This document shows, piece by piece, positions 12,140 through 22,911 of a stretch of DNA of 64,000 bases. The position numbers and the translations under genes are program-made. Origin of the DNA: Tragulus kanchil. Taxonomy: Eukaryota; Chordata; Mammalia; Artiodactyla; Tragulidae. The notes under the pieces were generated by a model that was not told the DNA's origin, ran no database searches, and saw only the letters and a list, made by a program, of their open reading frames with translations. Location of the stretch: NCBI GenBank assembly GCA_022376925.1, contig JAIOJX010000026.1, positions 203,212,400 to 203,276,399 of the forward strand, read 5' to 3'. The stretch's first letter is position 1; each line of letters starts with the position of its first letter.

Positions 12140-12455
12140 TGTTCTCTATAAGTCTGTTTCTGTTTTGTTATATTCATGTTTATTTTATTGTTTAGATTGA
12201 AGATATAAGGGCTAACATACTGTTTATGTCTTTCTCTGTCTGACTTATTTCACTAAGCAAAATATCCTCAAGGTCCATCCACATTGTTGCAAATGGCAAA
12301 ATTTCATTCTTTTTTTATGGCTGAGAAATATTCTGTTGTATATGTAGATATATATCCATTCAACTGTTGATGGACATGTAAGTTGCTTTCATAGCTTGGT
12401 CATTATAAATGATGATCCTGTGAACATTGGGGCTCATGTACCTTTTCCCTGAATA
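12140..12455 (-). mobile_element. L1 ORF2 C-terminal/3' segment, antisense
   Basis: The reverse complement reads as the last part of L1 ORF2, with the 'atgtccatcaacagttgaat' and 'tttgccatttgcaacaatgt' landmarks and 'agtgaaataagtcagacaga'. It directly abuts a sense-oriented L1 segment (12456-12727) that is just upstream of it in the L1 consensus. Together they look like one minus-strand L1 with an inverted 5' part. Confidence 0.75.
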
Positions 12456-12727
12456 GACATTTTTAGAAAAAAGAAATATAGATGCCATGAAAAGATGCTC
12501 AACATCACTAACAATCAGAGAAATATAAATTGAAATCACAGTGGGATATCATCTTGCACCTGTCAGAGTGAATGTCATCAAAAAGACTACAAATAATAAA
12601 TGTTGGTGAGGATATGGAGAAAAGGGGATGCATACACACTGTTGGTAGGAGTGGAAAACAGTATGGAGGTTTCTCCAAAAATTAAAATTAAAACGACTAT
12701 ATGACCCAGGAATTCTACTTCTGTATC
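12456..12727 (+). mobile_element. L1 ORF2 segment, sense (inverted 5' part)
   Basis: Sense L1 ORF2 landmarks: 'gaaaagatgctcaacatcac', 'gtgggatatcatcttgcacc', 'gttggtgaggatatggagaa', 'ctatatgacccaggaattct'. It lies upstream of the antisense part in the element. From 12632 it is duplicated by D5 (13730-13825). Confidence 0.78.
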
Positions 12728-12815
12728 CTTGCTTGGGAAACCCCATGGATAGAGGAGTTTGGTAGGCTACAGTCCATGGGGTCGCAAAAGAATCAGACAT
12801 CAACTACTAACAACA
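12724..12815 (+). mobile_element. Bov-tA/BovB-type tail fragment
   Basis: 'aaaccccatggatagaggag', 'taggctacagtccatggggt' and 'gcaaaagaatcagacatcaa' are the right part of Bov-tA, ending in AAC/AAT repeats. Copy at 13822-13913. Confidence 0.8.
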
Positions 12816-13149
12816 ACAATAATAATTACAACAAAAAAAGCAACTATCATAAGTTACAAAATATGTTTGTAGAGCACAAACTGAAAACCTATTAGAGATA
12901 ATTTTAAAAATTATTAGGAAGGCAGCTTATAATACTAACATAAGAAGTATTTACCCCCTCATAAAAGCAACAGAAAGCTATGATTCACAACCAACAAGCA
13001 AAATCTCATTCAAAATGGCAAAAAACAAATTGCAGAATACCTTATCATATATGTAACACAACATATAAAACCTAGATGAAGAAATCTTTGAAGCCTTATG
13101 TAACATGTGAAAAGTACATAGAAGAAATGGACATTATAACAATATCCAC

Positions 13150-13230
13150 TCCCTAATTCCATGGACAGAGGAGGCTGGCAGGCTATTGTACGTGGGGTCA
13201 CATAGAGTCGGACATGACTGAGCAATGAAT
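13150..13230 (+). mobile_element. Bov-tA 3' fragment
   Basis: 'aattccatggacagaggagg', 'ctggcaggctattgtacgtg' and 'gagtcggacatgactgagca'. It is 5'-truncated. Copy at 14248-14328. Confidence 0.8.
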
Positions 13231-13821
13231 GCTAACTCAAGTTAATCTATCGTATTTTTCCATTCTCAAAAAAAGCAATATGATTTGGAGTGGAGAAGAA
13301 GTTTAAAACATATTTTAAATTTTTGTTTGTACTAATGAATGGGTAAGTATAACTAGGGAAAATGTTGATTTGTAAATGCTAGTCTGCTGCTCTCTGGTTT
13401 ATGAGGATGAGGGAAAACATCAGACATCCCTGGGTATCCGTCCATGGTGGGTTCACTAATGGCAGCTTTGGCTCAGGCAGCCGTACTTGGACCCAGATGA
13501 GCTAGAGAGGACAATGACAGCAGCTGTGAGCCCTCACACAACATCTCACTTAAAATGTCATGTGTGCTACTTGGTTTAAATTGTCACCCCTCCAGCAACC
13601 ACAAACAATGCAGACACAGCAGATGTGTTTTCTATTTAGAATTAAACAGTTTATCTGAACCACTGTCATTGTTATAGAGAAAAAATAAATAAATATCCAT
13701 CTTAATGTAAACTTCAAAAGGTACTTTCTATACACACTGTTGGTAGGAGTGGAAAACAGTATGGAGGTTTCTCCAAAAATTAAAATTAAAACGACTATAT
13801 GACCCAGGAATTCTACTTCTG

Positions 13822-13913
13822 TATCCTTGCTTGGGAAACCCCATGGATAGAGGAGTTTGGTAGGCTACAGTCCATGGGGTTGCAAAAGAATCAGACATCA
13901 ACTACTAACAACA
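13822..13913 (+). mobile_element. Bov-tA tail fragment, duplicate
   Basis: Copy of 12724-12815 carried by D5. Confidence 0.8.
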
Positions 13914-14247
13914 ACAATAATAATTACAACAAAAAAAGCAACTATCATAAGTTACAAAATATGTTTGTAGAGCACAAACTGAAAACCTATTAGAGATAAT
14001 TTTAAAAATTATTAGGAAGGCAGCTTATAATACTAACATAAGAAGTATTTACCCCCTCATAAAAGCAACAGAAAGCTATGATTCACAACCAACAAGCAAA
14101 ATCTCATTCAAAATGGCAAAAAACAAATTGCAGAATACCTTATCATATATGTAACACAACATATAAAACCTAGATGAAGAAATCTTTGAAGCCTTATGTA
14201 ACATGTGAAAAGTACATAGAAGAAATGGACATTATAACAATATCCAC

Positions 14248-14328
14248 TCCCTAATTCCATGGACAGAGGAGGCTGGCAGGCTATTGTACGTGGGGTCACA
14301 TAGAGTCGGACATGACTGAGCAATGAAT
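14248..14328 (+). mobile_element. Bov-tA 3' fragment, duplicate
   Basis: Copy of 13150-13230 carried by D5. Confidence 0.8.
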
Positions 14329-15131
14329 GCTAACTCAAGTTAATCTATCGTATTTTTCCATTCTCAAAAAAAGCAATATGATTTGGAGTGGAGAAGAAGT
14401 TTAAAACATATTTTAAATTTTTGTTTGTACTAATGAATGGGTAAGTATAACTAGGGAAAATGTTGATTTGTAAATGCTAGTCTGCTGCTCTCTGGTTTAT
14501 GAGGATGAGGGAAAACATCAGACATCCCTGGGTATCCGTCCATGGTGGGTTCACTAATGGCAGCTTTGGCTCAGGCAGCCGTACTTGGACCCAGATGAGC
14601 TAGAGAGGACAATGACAGCAGCTGTGAGCCCTCACACAACATCTCACTTAAAATGTCATGTGTGCTACTTGGTTTAAATTGTCACCCCTCCAGCAACCAC
14701 AAACAATGCAGACACAGCAGATGTGTTTTCTATTTAGAATTAAACAGTTTATCTGAACCACTGTCATTGTTATAGAGAAAAAATAAATAAATATCCATCT
14801 TAATGTAAACTTCAAAAGGTACTTTCTGGCAACAGGAGACATTTTCAAATCCAAAATCCTCTGAGAAAACTAGGATTTGACCACAGATTTTTTTTTCAAA
14901 TCGGGATGCTGGCGGCTCCAAGTGTAGTAAAACACAGCCTGGTCAAAAGATTGCTGGCCAGATATTACATACAATAACTCATGTCATTGATGCTTAATGG
15001 TCCAAAACATTAAGTAAACATCATAAATGTCTTTTGTTATTAAATGCTCCATTCAAACATTTTGTTTAACTCTTGTGTAATGGATTGAAAGTAAGAAAGC
15101 TGCAGTAGAGGTGATTGGCCCTAATGACAAT

Positions 15132-15150
15132 CTTTGATTCACCATCAAAG
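15132..15150. promoter_or_regulatory. Inverted pair of TCF/LEF-like motifs (speculative)
   Basis: CTTTGAT and ATCAAAG form a perfect 7-bp inverted repeat with a 5-bp spacer. Each arm fits the known TCF/LEF core. That it functions is only inference; such heptamers occur by chance, although the paired arrangement is less common. Confidence 0.25.
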
Positions 15151-15634
15151 GTAATTTTTTTTAAGTATGCCATCCTCATAGCTACAGAAAGAAAACAGCA
15201 TCCTTAGCTTTTGGTGTATGCATTCAACTTCTAGAAGTTAAGACTACTTGTAAGCTTGACTTTTTAGGTCAAGTTCAAATTACCACCGATGGATTCAGAA
15301 GACTATAACTTTGTCCTCTCTGAAGTTGGGAAGTCAGCCTTCCTCTCTGATAACTGAAGTAGAAATGTGGGTATTTTCTTAATGTGAGGTTAGAAAGACA
15401 GGGGAAAATGCTACTTTTTTAAAGATCATTTTGCAAAATAACAATTGCTATAGTAAAAGGAGGATCACAACTGGTTTGTTTAAAACAATTCTATTAAGGC
15501 AGTGATTATCTAATGTAGTCTACCCCAGTTCCCGAATTTTCACATAAATGCATTTGTGTTTCCTTAATCTGAAGGCTCCATTTAGTCACGAAAATATGAC
15601 TCATTTTATCCTGGATCTAACCTCAGTTTTTCTT

Positions 15635-15658
15635 CTGTGTGTGTGTGTGTGTGTGTGT
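15635..15658. repeat. (GT)11 microsatellite
   Basis: Eleven GT units. The copy at 16770-16792 has the same number of units. Confidence 0.95.
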
Positions 15659-15924
15659 TTGATCTGTAGCCGAAACATCAGTGAAAAACTCCAGTCATGA
15701 TATTTCATTTGTATTTTTCCATTAAGTAAAACCAGTTGCTCAGCTTCCCTTCTTGAATTATATATTCTCATAAGCCCAAATGTTGAGAGCTATCTGGATG
15801 TCTTCTGTTTTTTTTTTAGTGAGGAGAACATACAAACAACACAAGCCAAATGGCCATCTATTTCTATTCTATAGTTTTTTATGCAAAGAAAATCTGAAAT
15901 CACATTTGGTATGTTGCATCCCAT

Positions 15925-16132
15925 CTTGTGCGTGCAAAGTCGTTTCAGTCCATGTTCAACTCTGTGTGACCTTATGGATGGTAGCCAGACAGGCGCCTCT
16001 GTCCACGGGATTCTGCAGTAAGGAATTCCAGATCAGGTTGCCATGCCCTCCTCCAAGGGATATTCCCGACCCAGGGATTGAACCCATGTCTTTTATATCT
16101 CCTGCATTGGCAGGTGGGTTCTTTACCACTTG
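15925..16132 (-). mobile_element. Bov-tA-type SINE, antisense
   Basis: 'gtgcaaagtcgtttcagtcc', 'ttcaactctgtgtgacctta', 'ccctcctccaagggatattc', 'cccagggattgaacccatgt' and 'gcaggtgggttctttaccac' follow the antisense order of Bov-tA. Copy at 17059-17266. Confidence 0.9.
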
Positions 16133-16769
16133 ATTCTAAATATAAGTTTTGCATCAAATGCAGCATGTTTTGGGGAGAAGGGTAACTCCATTGCTCTAAG
16201 TAATAGAATTTTCTAAATGCAAGTCCTGGAAGTTTGTGTTTTCACAGTGTCTATCTATGATTCATTTGTTTATTCATTCATTCAAATGATGTTTCTTCTA
16301 ACAATTAGTCGTTAAACATTTACTGGGCTATAAATGAGGCAATTTCATCTTTTTCCTTAATAAAATTGAAACTGAACATGACTCTGTTGGCTACCTGGCC
16401 ATCAAAGTTCAAATTACCACCGATGGATTCAGAAGACTATAACTTTGTCCTCTCTGAAGTTGGGAAGTCAGCCTTCCTCTCTGATAACTGAAGTAGAAAT
16501 GTGGGTATTTTCTTAATGTGAGGTTAGAAAGACAGGGGAAAATGCTACTTTTTTAAAGATCATTTTGCAAAATAACAATTGCTATAGTAAAAGGAGGATC
16601 ACAACTGGTTTGTTTAAAACAATTCTATTAAGGCAGTGATTATCTAATGTAGTCTACCCCAGTTCCCGAATTTTCACATAAATGCATTTGTGTTTCCTTA
16701 ATCTGAAGGCTCCATTTAGTCACGAAAATATGACTCATTTTATCCTGGATCTAACCTCAGTTTTTCTTC

Positions 16770-16792
16770 TGTGTGTGTGTGTGTGTGTGTGT
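16770..16792. repeat. (GT)11 microsatellite, duplicate
   Basis: Same unit number as at 15635, as expected if both copies were read from one locus. Confidence 0.95.
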
Positions 16793-17058
16793 TTGATCTG
16801 TAGCCGAAACATCAGTGAAAAACTCCAGTCATGATATTTCATTTGTATTTTTCCATTAAGTAAAACCAGTTGCTCAGCTTCCCTTCTTGAATTATATATT
16901 CTCATAAGCCCAAATGTTGAGAGCTATCTGGATGTCTTCTGTTTTTTTTTTAGTGAGGAGAACATACAAACAACACAAGCCAAATGGCCATCTATTTCTA
17001 TTCTATAGTTTTTTATGCAAAGAAAATCTGAAATCACATTTGGTATGTTGCATCCCAT

Positions 17059-17266
17059 CTTGTGCGTGCAAAGTCGTTTCAGTCCATGTTCAACTCTGTG
17101 TGACCTTATGGATGGTAGCCAGACAGGCGCCTCTGTCCACGGGATTCTGCAGTAAGGAATTCCAGATCAGGTTGCCATGCCCTCCTCCAAGGGATATTCC
17201 CGACCCAGGGATTGAACCCATGTCTTTTATATCTCCTGCATTGGCAGGTGGGTTCTTTACCACTTG
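17059..17266 (-). mobile_element. Bov-tA-type SINE, duplicate
   Basis: Copy of 15925-16132 carried by D6. Confidence 0.9.
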
Positions 17267-17559
17267 ATTCTAAATATAAGTTTTGCATCAAATGCAGCAT
17301 GTTTTGGGGAGAAGGGTAACTCCATTGCTCTAAGTAATAGAATTTTCTAAATGCAAGTCCTGGAAGTTTGTGTTTTCACAGTGTCTATCTATGATTCATT
17401 TGTTTATTCATTCATTCAAATGATGTTTCTTCTAACAATTAGTCGTTAAACATTTACTGGGCTATAAATGAGGCAATTTCATCTTTTTCCTTAATAAAAT
17501 TGAAACTGAACAGGACTCTGTGGGCTACCTGGCCACCAAAGCCTCTCTGTGTTTTCTGC

Positions 17560-17815
17560 TTCTTTTTTTTTTAAATTTTTCAATTGAAGGATAATAGCTT
17601 TACAGAGTTTTGTTGTTATTGAAAATAGGCAGATTCAAACATTTGCTAATTAAGGAAGGGAGGAGATGCTGGGACCTGGGAAGAATAGTCAAGAAACTCC
17701 TGGAGGGGTGGGATGGGGGGATATACATATGACTAATCTGGGATTATACATATCTGTAAACAACAAAACTCTGTAAAAATAAAAAGTAAAATAAAAAATC
17801 AAAAAAAAAAAAAAC
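17560..17815. mobile_element. Young L1 3' end, probably with inverted 5' piece
   Basis: 17690-17815 closely matches the 3' UTR of the L1 at 50777-50919 ('ggaggggtgggatgggg', 'catatgactaatctggga', 'aacaacaaaactct') and ends in an A-tail. About 140 bp upstream, 17599-17617 is the exact reverse complement of 17759-17777 (19 bp) behind a T-rich stretch. This suggests two L1 tails in opposite orientation or a rearranged single insertion. Confidence 0.6.
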
Positions 17816-17955
17816 TATAACAGTGTATTGTACAGCATAGGGAATGTAGCCAACATTTACAATAACTTTAAATGGAGTGTATTCTACTAAAGTATTCAAT
17901 CACTGTGCTGTATACCTGAAACTAAAATAATATTATACATTAACTGTACTGGGAA
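17816..17955 (+). mobile_element. Older L1 3' UTR fragment
   Basis: 'gtacagcatagggaatgtag', 'aatcactgtgctgtatacct' and 'gaaactaaaataatattata' are typical of L1 3' ends. The young L1 tail seems to have landed in or beside it. Confidence 0.65.
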
Positions 17956-18914
17956 AATGTGTACACCTACCAATGATTCTAAAGCATTGGAATTTTTGTT
18001 GGTAGCAAAATTCAGTACTGGAACAAGTGTTTATAGAGATATTTTTGAAAAATACTTCTTAAGGAAACATGTAATCAGGAAATCTATAATGTGTTTTTCT
18101 CTGTCAAAATAACCTTAGAATTTTTCTTCTATTTAAGAAACACAGTCAAGCTACTATTTAAGAAAAATGATATTTGATGTTTGAGCTATCTACATCTGAA
18201 TATGTTGCTGTACCATAAACAAAAATGGCTTCACTAACATTTGAAATTAGAAGTCCAAGGACTATCTCATGTACCACTCACTGTGAGAGGCATAAAAACA
18301 ATAGTAATGGGATATAAATAATAAAAATGGGCTTCTTGATTCTTTTTATTTGTTTTTACCACAAAGGAAGCCTTATTGGATTTTGGAAAATATTTTAGTA
18401 ATTAAACTAAATCAGTCAATATCTAGAAGAATTCCTTTTTGATTAAAGAATAAAAAGGGTGATGTGAAAAAAGTGTGTTTCTCTTAAAGAGATTAGAATA
18501 TACTGAAGCTTGAATTCTGGAATATTAAATTCTTACATATCCTATTCTTCCTTTTTCACTGCAATAAGCAACATCACAGATTAGAGAAATATACACACCA
18601 AAGAACAATTTTTTTTACTTTCTTTGAGTGAGAAGATTTTTAAGATAATATTATCCTGAATAATCCCTTTAAGGTTAACTGCTGTCAAGCCATTAAAGCA
18701 TGAAAGACTCTCCTAGTGACTTTTTGTCAGCAACATGAGACCTAGTAACTTGGTATTAGAAAGCTTCTAACTTACTTCTACTGAAAAAAGAAGATTGCCT
18801 CTCATTCTCATGCTTAGGCTTGGTTCTCTCATTCACTTAGCGAAGCGATATGCTTTGAAAAAACTTTGTATATAACAGGAAAGTATTATTTAAAAAGAGG
18901 AAGGCAATACAGAA
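17956..18914. other. AT-rich unique sequence, nothing recognised
   Basis: No repeat family or exon recognised. From 18461 it lies in D7. Confidence 0.5.
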
Positions 18915-19040
18915 AGAATAAGAGCTGGGAATCAGTATATCTGGCTTGATGCCATAGCTTGAGCCAGTGAGGTCATTAGGGTCCAGAGGTGACTTCTGTA
19001 CTTCCATTTCTGTTTTTTATTAAGAATGCTTGGCATTTAG
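18915..19040 (+). repeat. Probable MIR fragment
   Basis: 'agagctgggaatcagtatat', 'ctggcttgatgccatagctt' and 'ttctgtacttccatttctgt' are MIR-like. Copy at 20082-20207. Confidence 0.4.
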
Positions 19041-19518
19041 AATATCAAATACATGAAAACTCTTTTATTACACTCTAAAAAAAAGAGAAAAATAATTGCA
19101 GAAATCCTAAGTGATAATTTTTTTTTCTTAATAGTACAGAGGAAACAGACAATGTAATAATGAGATTTGTGTTTAAACTAATAGTATACATATTATTGTT
19201 GCTATTAAACTAATATCAAGCTAATAGTGAAACATACCGTTTCAGACACAGAGAATATGAGAAGCCAAGGCAGTGCCTTCATTTCAAATAGAAAGTGTAG
19301 TTGGCTATCCTAAGAGTAGTTGGCTCATAAATTGACTAAAAGGAGTTCCTTTTAGTTTTAGTTAACATTCAATTATTTTAAAAGCATTCAGAGACCAGAT
19401 ATTCTTCCTGGCTGAAAGGGTTCTTGTGATGATGAGAGAATTTGAGTGTTTACATATCCTAAAGAATGCAAAGCAAGAGACAGTGGAGAATGTTGAACCC
19501 ATTCTCTTTTTCTGGGGG

Positions 19519-19625
19519 CTCTTTATCCACTTATTTTCATCCATCTTTTATTCTTTGGCCTGTGTGGGCCTCCCATTGTAGTGGCCTCTCGTCACAGAGT
19601 GTCGACTCTGGATGCAAGCACTCCA
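19519..19625 (-). mobile_element. tRNA-Glu SINE cut by the D7 junction
   Basis: Right (3') part of the antisense SINE seen whole at 20673-20936. It breaks off at 'tgcaagcactcca', exactly at the duplication junction and not at a retroposon end, so this is not a separate insertion. Confidence 0.85.
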
Positions 19626-20081
19626 TGATGTGAAAAAGTGTGTTTCTCTTAAAGAGATTAGAATATACTGAAGCTTGAATTCTGGAATATTAAATTCTTA
19701 CATATCCTATTCTTCCTTTTTCACTGCAATAAGCAACATCACAGATTAGAGAAATATACACACCAAAGAACAATTTTTTTTACTTTCTTTGAGTGAGAAG
19801 ATTTTTAAGATAATATTATCCTGAATAATCCCTTTAAGGTTAACTGCTGTCAAGCCATTAAAGCATGAAAGACTCTCCTAGTGACTTTTTGTCAGCAACA
19901 TGAGACCTAGTAACTTGGTATTAGAAAGCTTCTAACTTACTTCTACTGAAAAAAGAAGATTGCCTCTCATTCTCATGCTTAGGCTTGGTTCTCTCATTCA
20001 CTTAGCGAAGCGATATGCTTTGAAAAAACTTTGTATATAACAGGAAAGTATTATTTAAAAAGAGGAAGGCAATACAGAAAG

Positions 20082-20207
20082 AATAAGAGCTGGGAATCAG
20101 TATATCTGGCTTGATGCCATAGCTTGAGCCAGTGAGGTCATTAGGGTCCAGAGGTGACTTCTGTACTTCCATTTCTGTTTTTTATTAAGAATGCTTGGCA
20201 TTTAGAA
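20082..20207 (+). repeat. Probable MIR fragment, duplicate
   Basis: Copy of 18915-19040 carried by D7. Confidence 0.4.
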
Positions 20208-20672
20208 TATCAAATACATGAAAACTCTTTTATTACACTCTAAAAAAAAGAGAAAAATAATTGCAGAAATCCTAAGTGATAATTTTTTCTTCTTAATAGT
20301 ACAGAGGAAACAGACAATGTAATAATGAGATTTGTGTTTAAACTAATAGTATACATATTATTGTTGCTATTAAACTAATATCAAGCTAATAGTGAAACAT
20401 ACCGTTTCAGACACAGAGAATATGAGAAGCCAAGGCAGTGCCTTCATTTCAAATAGAAAGTGTAGTTGGCTATCCTAAGAGTAGTTGGCTCATAAATTGA
20501 CTAAAAGGAGTTCCTTTTAGTTTTTAGTTAACATTCAATTATTTTAAAAAGCATTCAGAGACCAGATATTCTTCCTGGCTGAAAGGGTTCTTGTGATTAT
20601 GAGAGAATTTTAGTGTTTACATATCCTAAAGAATGCAAAGCAAGAGACAGTGGAGAATGTTGAACCCATTCT

Positions 20673-20936
20673 CTTTTTTCTGGGGGGGGGGGGGCTCTTT
20701 TATCCACTTATTTTCATCCATCTTTTTATTCTTTGGCCTGTGTGGGCCTCCCATTGTAGTGGCCTCTCGTCACAGAGTGTCGACTCTGGATGCAAGCACT
20801 CCAGAGCGCTGGCCCGTAATTGGACTCACTGGTCCAGCCATTCCATGGCATGTGGGATCATCTGGGTCAGGGATCAAACCGGTGTCCCTTGCACTGCAAG
20901 GTGGACTCCTTACCCACTGGACCGCCAGGGAAACCC
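20673..20936 (-). mobile_element. tRNA-Glu SINE, shorter subtype, antisense
   Basis: Flanked by a 12-bp target-site duplication, tgaacccattct (20661-20672 and 20937-20948). The tRNA-like head is at the right end ('cccactggaccgccaggg' in antisense) and the body has 'ttctttggcctgtgtgggcc'. It lacks the 'ccaatagaagtgg' portion of the long subtype and has G13 near its tail. Box B in antisense reads gggatcaaacc, so it is slightly decayed. Confidence 0.9.
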
Positions 20937-20987
20937 TGAACCCATTCTTATGATCAATTTCTTGTAAGAAATCTCCTTAATACTTTT

Positions 20988-21313
20988 TTTTTAAAGATTT
21001 ATTTATTTATTTATTTTTGGGCGGGGGTCAGGTTGGGGAGGGAGGGGAGTGGGCGGGCCACTTCTATTGGTCTTTCATTTCTCCATTTTCATCCGTCTTT
21101 GTTCTTTGGCCTATGTGGGCCTCTCATCGCGGTGGCCTCTGTTATCACAGAGCACCAGCTCTGGGCGCATGCGCTCCAGAGCTCCGGCTCGGTAATTGGA
21201 CACATCAGTCCAGTCGCTCCGCAGCACGTGGGATCTTCCCAGGCCAGGGATCGAACCGGCGCCCCTTGCGCTGCAAGGCGGTGTCCTTACCCACTGGACC
21301 ACCAGGGGAAGCC
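20988..21313 (-). mobile_element. tRNA-Glu-derived SINE, long subtype, antisense
   Basis: Exact 15-bp target-site duplication ctccttaatactttt (20973-20987 and 21314-21328). Complete element: T-tail, (AAAT)n, GC-rich stretch, body and tRNA head. Antisense box B gggatcgaacc is intact. The three open frames here are all within the SINE. It inserted 39 bp from the neighbouring SINE. Confidence 0.95.
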
Positions 21314-21997
21314 CTCCTTAATACTTTTAATGACTAAACATCTATAGACAGTAGACTGATCAGAGCTTTTTCAGTCACAAGCAAAATAAATTTCAATGAA
21401 TTTGAATTCATATAATCAAATCAGGAAAAGTAAGTGTGGTGCTGAATGCTCTTGACAATTCATCCTAGGTACTAAATCTGTCAGTTAAGTTCTCTTTCTC
21501 TGTGTCCATCTCTATCTCACATTCCAGTCACTGCCCTACACACTGGGGACAGAGGCAGTGAATACATAAAGAAAACAAACAGATTTTTCACCCCTTATGA
21601 GTTTGTATTGTTTCATAAAACTTCAAGCTTTTGATATAATCACATGGAGATAGGGAAAGGGCATTCTTGGAAGAGAAGGAAACATGAGCAAACCCACACA
21701 GGGAAAGAAGGGCAAGTGATGAACATGCCAGTAATAGCCGAGGATGACTGAAGCCCAGGTTATGCACAGGTATGAAGAAGATAAAAACTAATATGGAGCC
21801 ACATGCCAAAGGGTATTGATTGCCACAATGTGGGATCAATAGCTAAGACATCATTTTGAAGATGAATCAATAGTATTTGGAAACAGAGAATAGGTATGGA
21901 AGAAAGAATTGTCAGAAGCGAGTGTGAAGTTTTTAATTCTAGAAACAGCATTCCCATACCCTCCACTCACGTTTACACATAGCCACACCAAACTACA
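21314..21997. other. Unique sequence, nothing recognised
   Basis: No repeat family or exon recognised. Short overlapping frames on both strands have no domain signs. Confidence 0.5.
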
Positions 21998-22545
21998 GTG
22001 TATCAATGGACTCATCAGGATTCTCTGGAGAAACGGAACCAACAAGGTAACATTTATAGAGAAAGAGATTTATTATGAGACATTGACTTACAGGATTATG
22101 GAGGCTGAGAAATCCCAAGATCTATAATCAGTCAGCTGGGGATCCAGGAAAGCTAATGGTATAGTTTCATTCTTAATTTGAAGGGTTGAGAATCAGGAGA
22201 GCTCGTGGTATAAGTTTAAGTTCATAAACCTACAGACTCAACACCCCAGGGGAGCCAGTGTTTCAGCTTGAGTCTGAAGGAGGAGAAAACTAATGTTCTA
22301 ACTCAGTAGTCAGGCAGGAGTTTCCTTTTACTTGCAGGGAAGTCACCCTTTTTGTTCTATATAGACCTCCAACTGACTAGATGAAATTCACCCCATTAGG
22401 AAGAGGAATCTGCTTTACAGTCCACAGATTCAGGTGTCACTCCCATGCAAAATTTTCCTCACAGACACACACAGAATAATATTTAACCAAATATCTGGGC
22501 ACCTTATAGCTCAGTCAAGTTGACACATGAAATTAACCACATTTG
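21998..22545 (-). repeat. Ancient LTR-like mammalian repeat
   Basis: I recognise this as a widespread mammalian repeat: 'attctctggagaaacggaac', 'agagatttattatgagacat', 'attatggaggctgagaaatc', 'ccaaatatctgggcacctta' and 'gtcaagttgacacatgaaat'. On the minus strand an AATAAA lies in the order expected of an LTR. The exact family is not certain. The right end (22453-22545) is repeated at 23645 through D8. Confidence 0.55.
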
Positions 22546-22619
22546 CGTTGAAGTACATTTTGAACCTTGTTTATGAGCATTCCTCTGTTTAAAATATTTT
22601 CTCCACCCTCTGGACATTT

Positions 22620-22870
22620 CTCATCCCTGGTCTTAACAGCTGCCACCATCATCCTTGAGGATATCTCCTTGTCCTTTATGAGTTTTCCCAAATGTCATTT
22701 TTGAAGTCTTCCCTAAAGCCCTACACCCACAGTAAGCCATCTTAGGCGTGTTCTAGTTCACACAAGATATTGCACATGCTACTAATAAAGCATATATCAT
22801 ATTATATTAGTTATTAGTTTAAATTTCATTTTTTATTAATCTATAAGTCTTTGGAACATACAGTGTTTTT
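22620..22870 (+). repeat. Possible L2 3' fragment
   Basis: 'tgaagtcttccctaaagccc' and 'aatctataagtctttggaac' follow the general order of a sense L2 3' end. Highly diverged. Copy at 23812-24062. Confidence 0.4.
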
Positions 22871-22911
22871 ATACTATTATTTTATCGTGTTAAAAGTGAA
22901 TGTAAACATAA

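Larger units (their letters stand above)
12632..14827. repeat. Tandem duplication D5, period 1098 bp
   Basis: Copy A is 12632-13729 and copy B is 13730-14827. I saw a single substitution (ggggtcgc at 12779 versus ggggttgc at 13877). The unit starts inside an L1 and ends in unique sequence. Confidence 0.97.
14828..15924. other. Unique sequence, no repeat or exon recognised
   Basis: No transposon family recognised. It contains an inverted pair of TCF/LEF-like heptamers (15132-15150) and a GT microsatellite. From 15271 it is part of D6. A 117-residue frame at 15780 runs into a Bov-tA and is not credible as a protein. Confidence 0.5.
15271..17541. repeat. Tandem duplication D6, period 1134 bp
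   Basis: Copy A is 15271 to about 16402 and copy B is about 16403-17541. The GT tract has 11 repeats in both copies. Differences cluster at the end (aacatgactctgttgg versus aacaggactctgtggg). Confidence 0.97.
18461..20803. repeat. Tandem duplication D7, period about 1166-1178 bp
   Basis: Copy A is 18461-19626 and copy B is 19627-20803. The right end of copy A is inside a SINE. Homopolymers differ: G5 at 19514-19518 versus G13 at 20682-20694, and T runs differ by one base at several places. That pattern is sequencing error or unpolished consensus, not old divergence. Confidence 0.97.

Noticed and set aside
15780..17267. Two identical 117-residue proteins as a paralog pair
   Set aside because: The frame crosses from unique DNA into an antisense Bov-tA and is repeated only because of D6.
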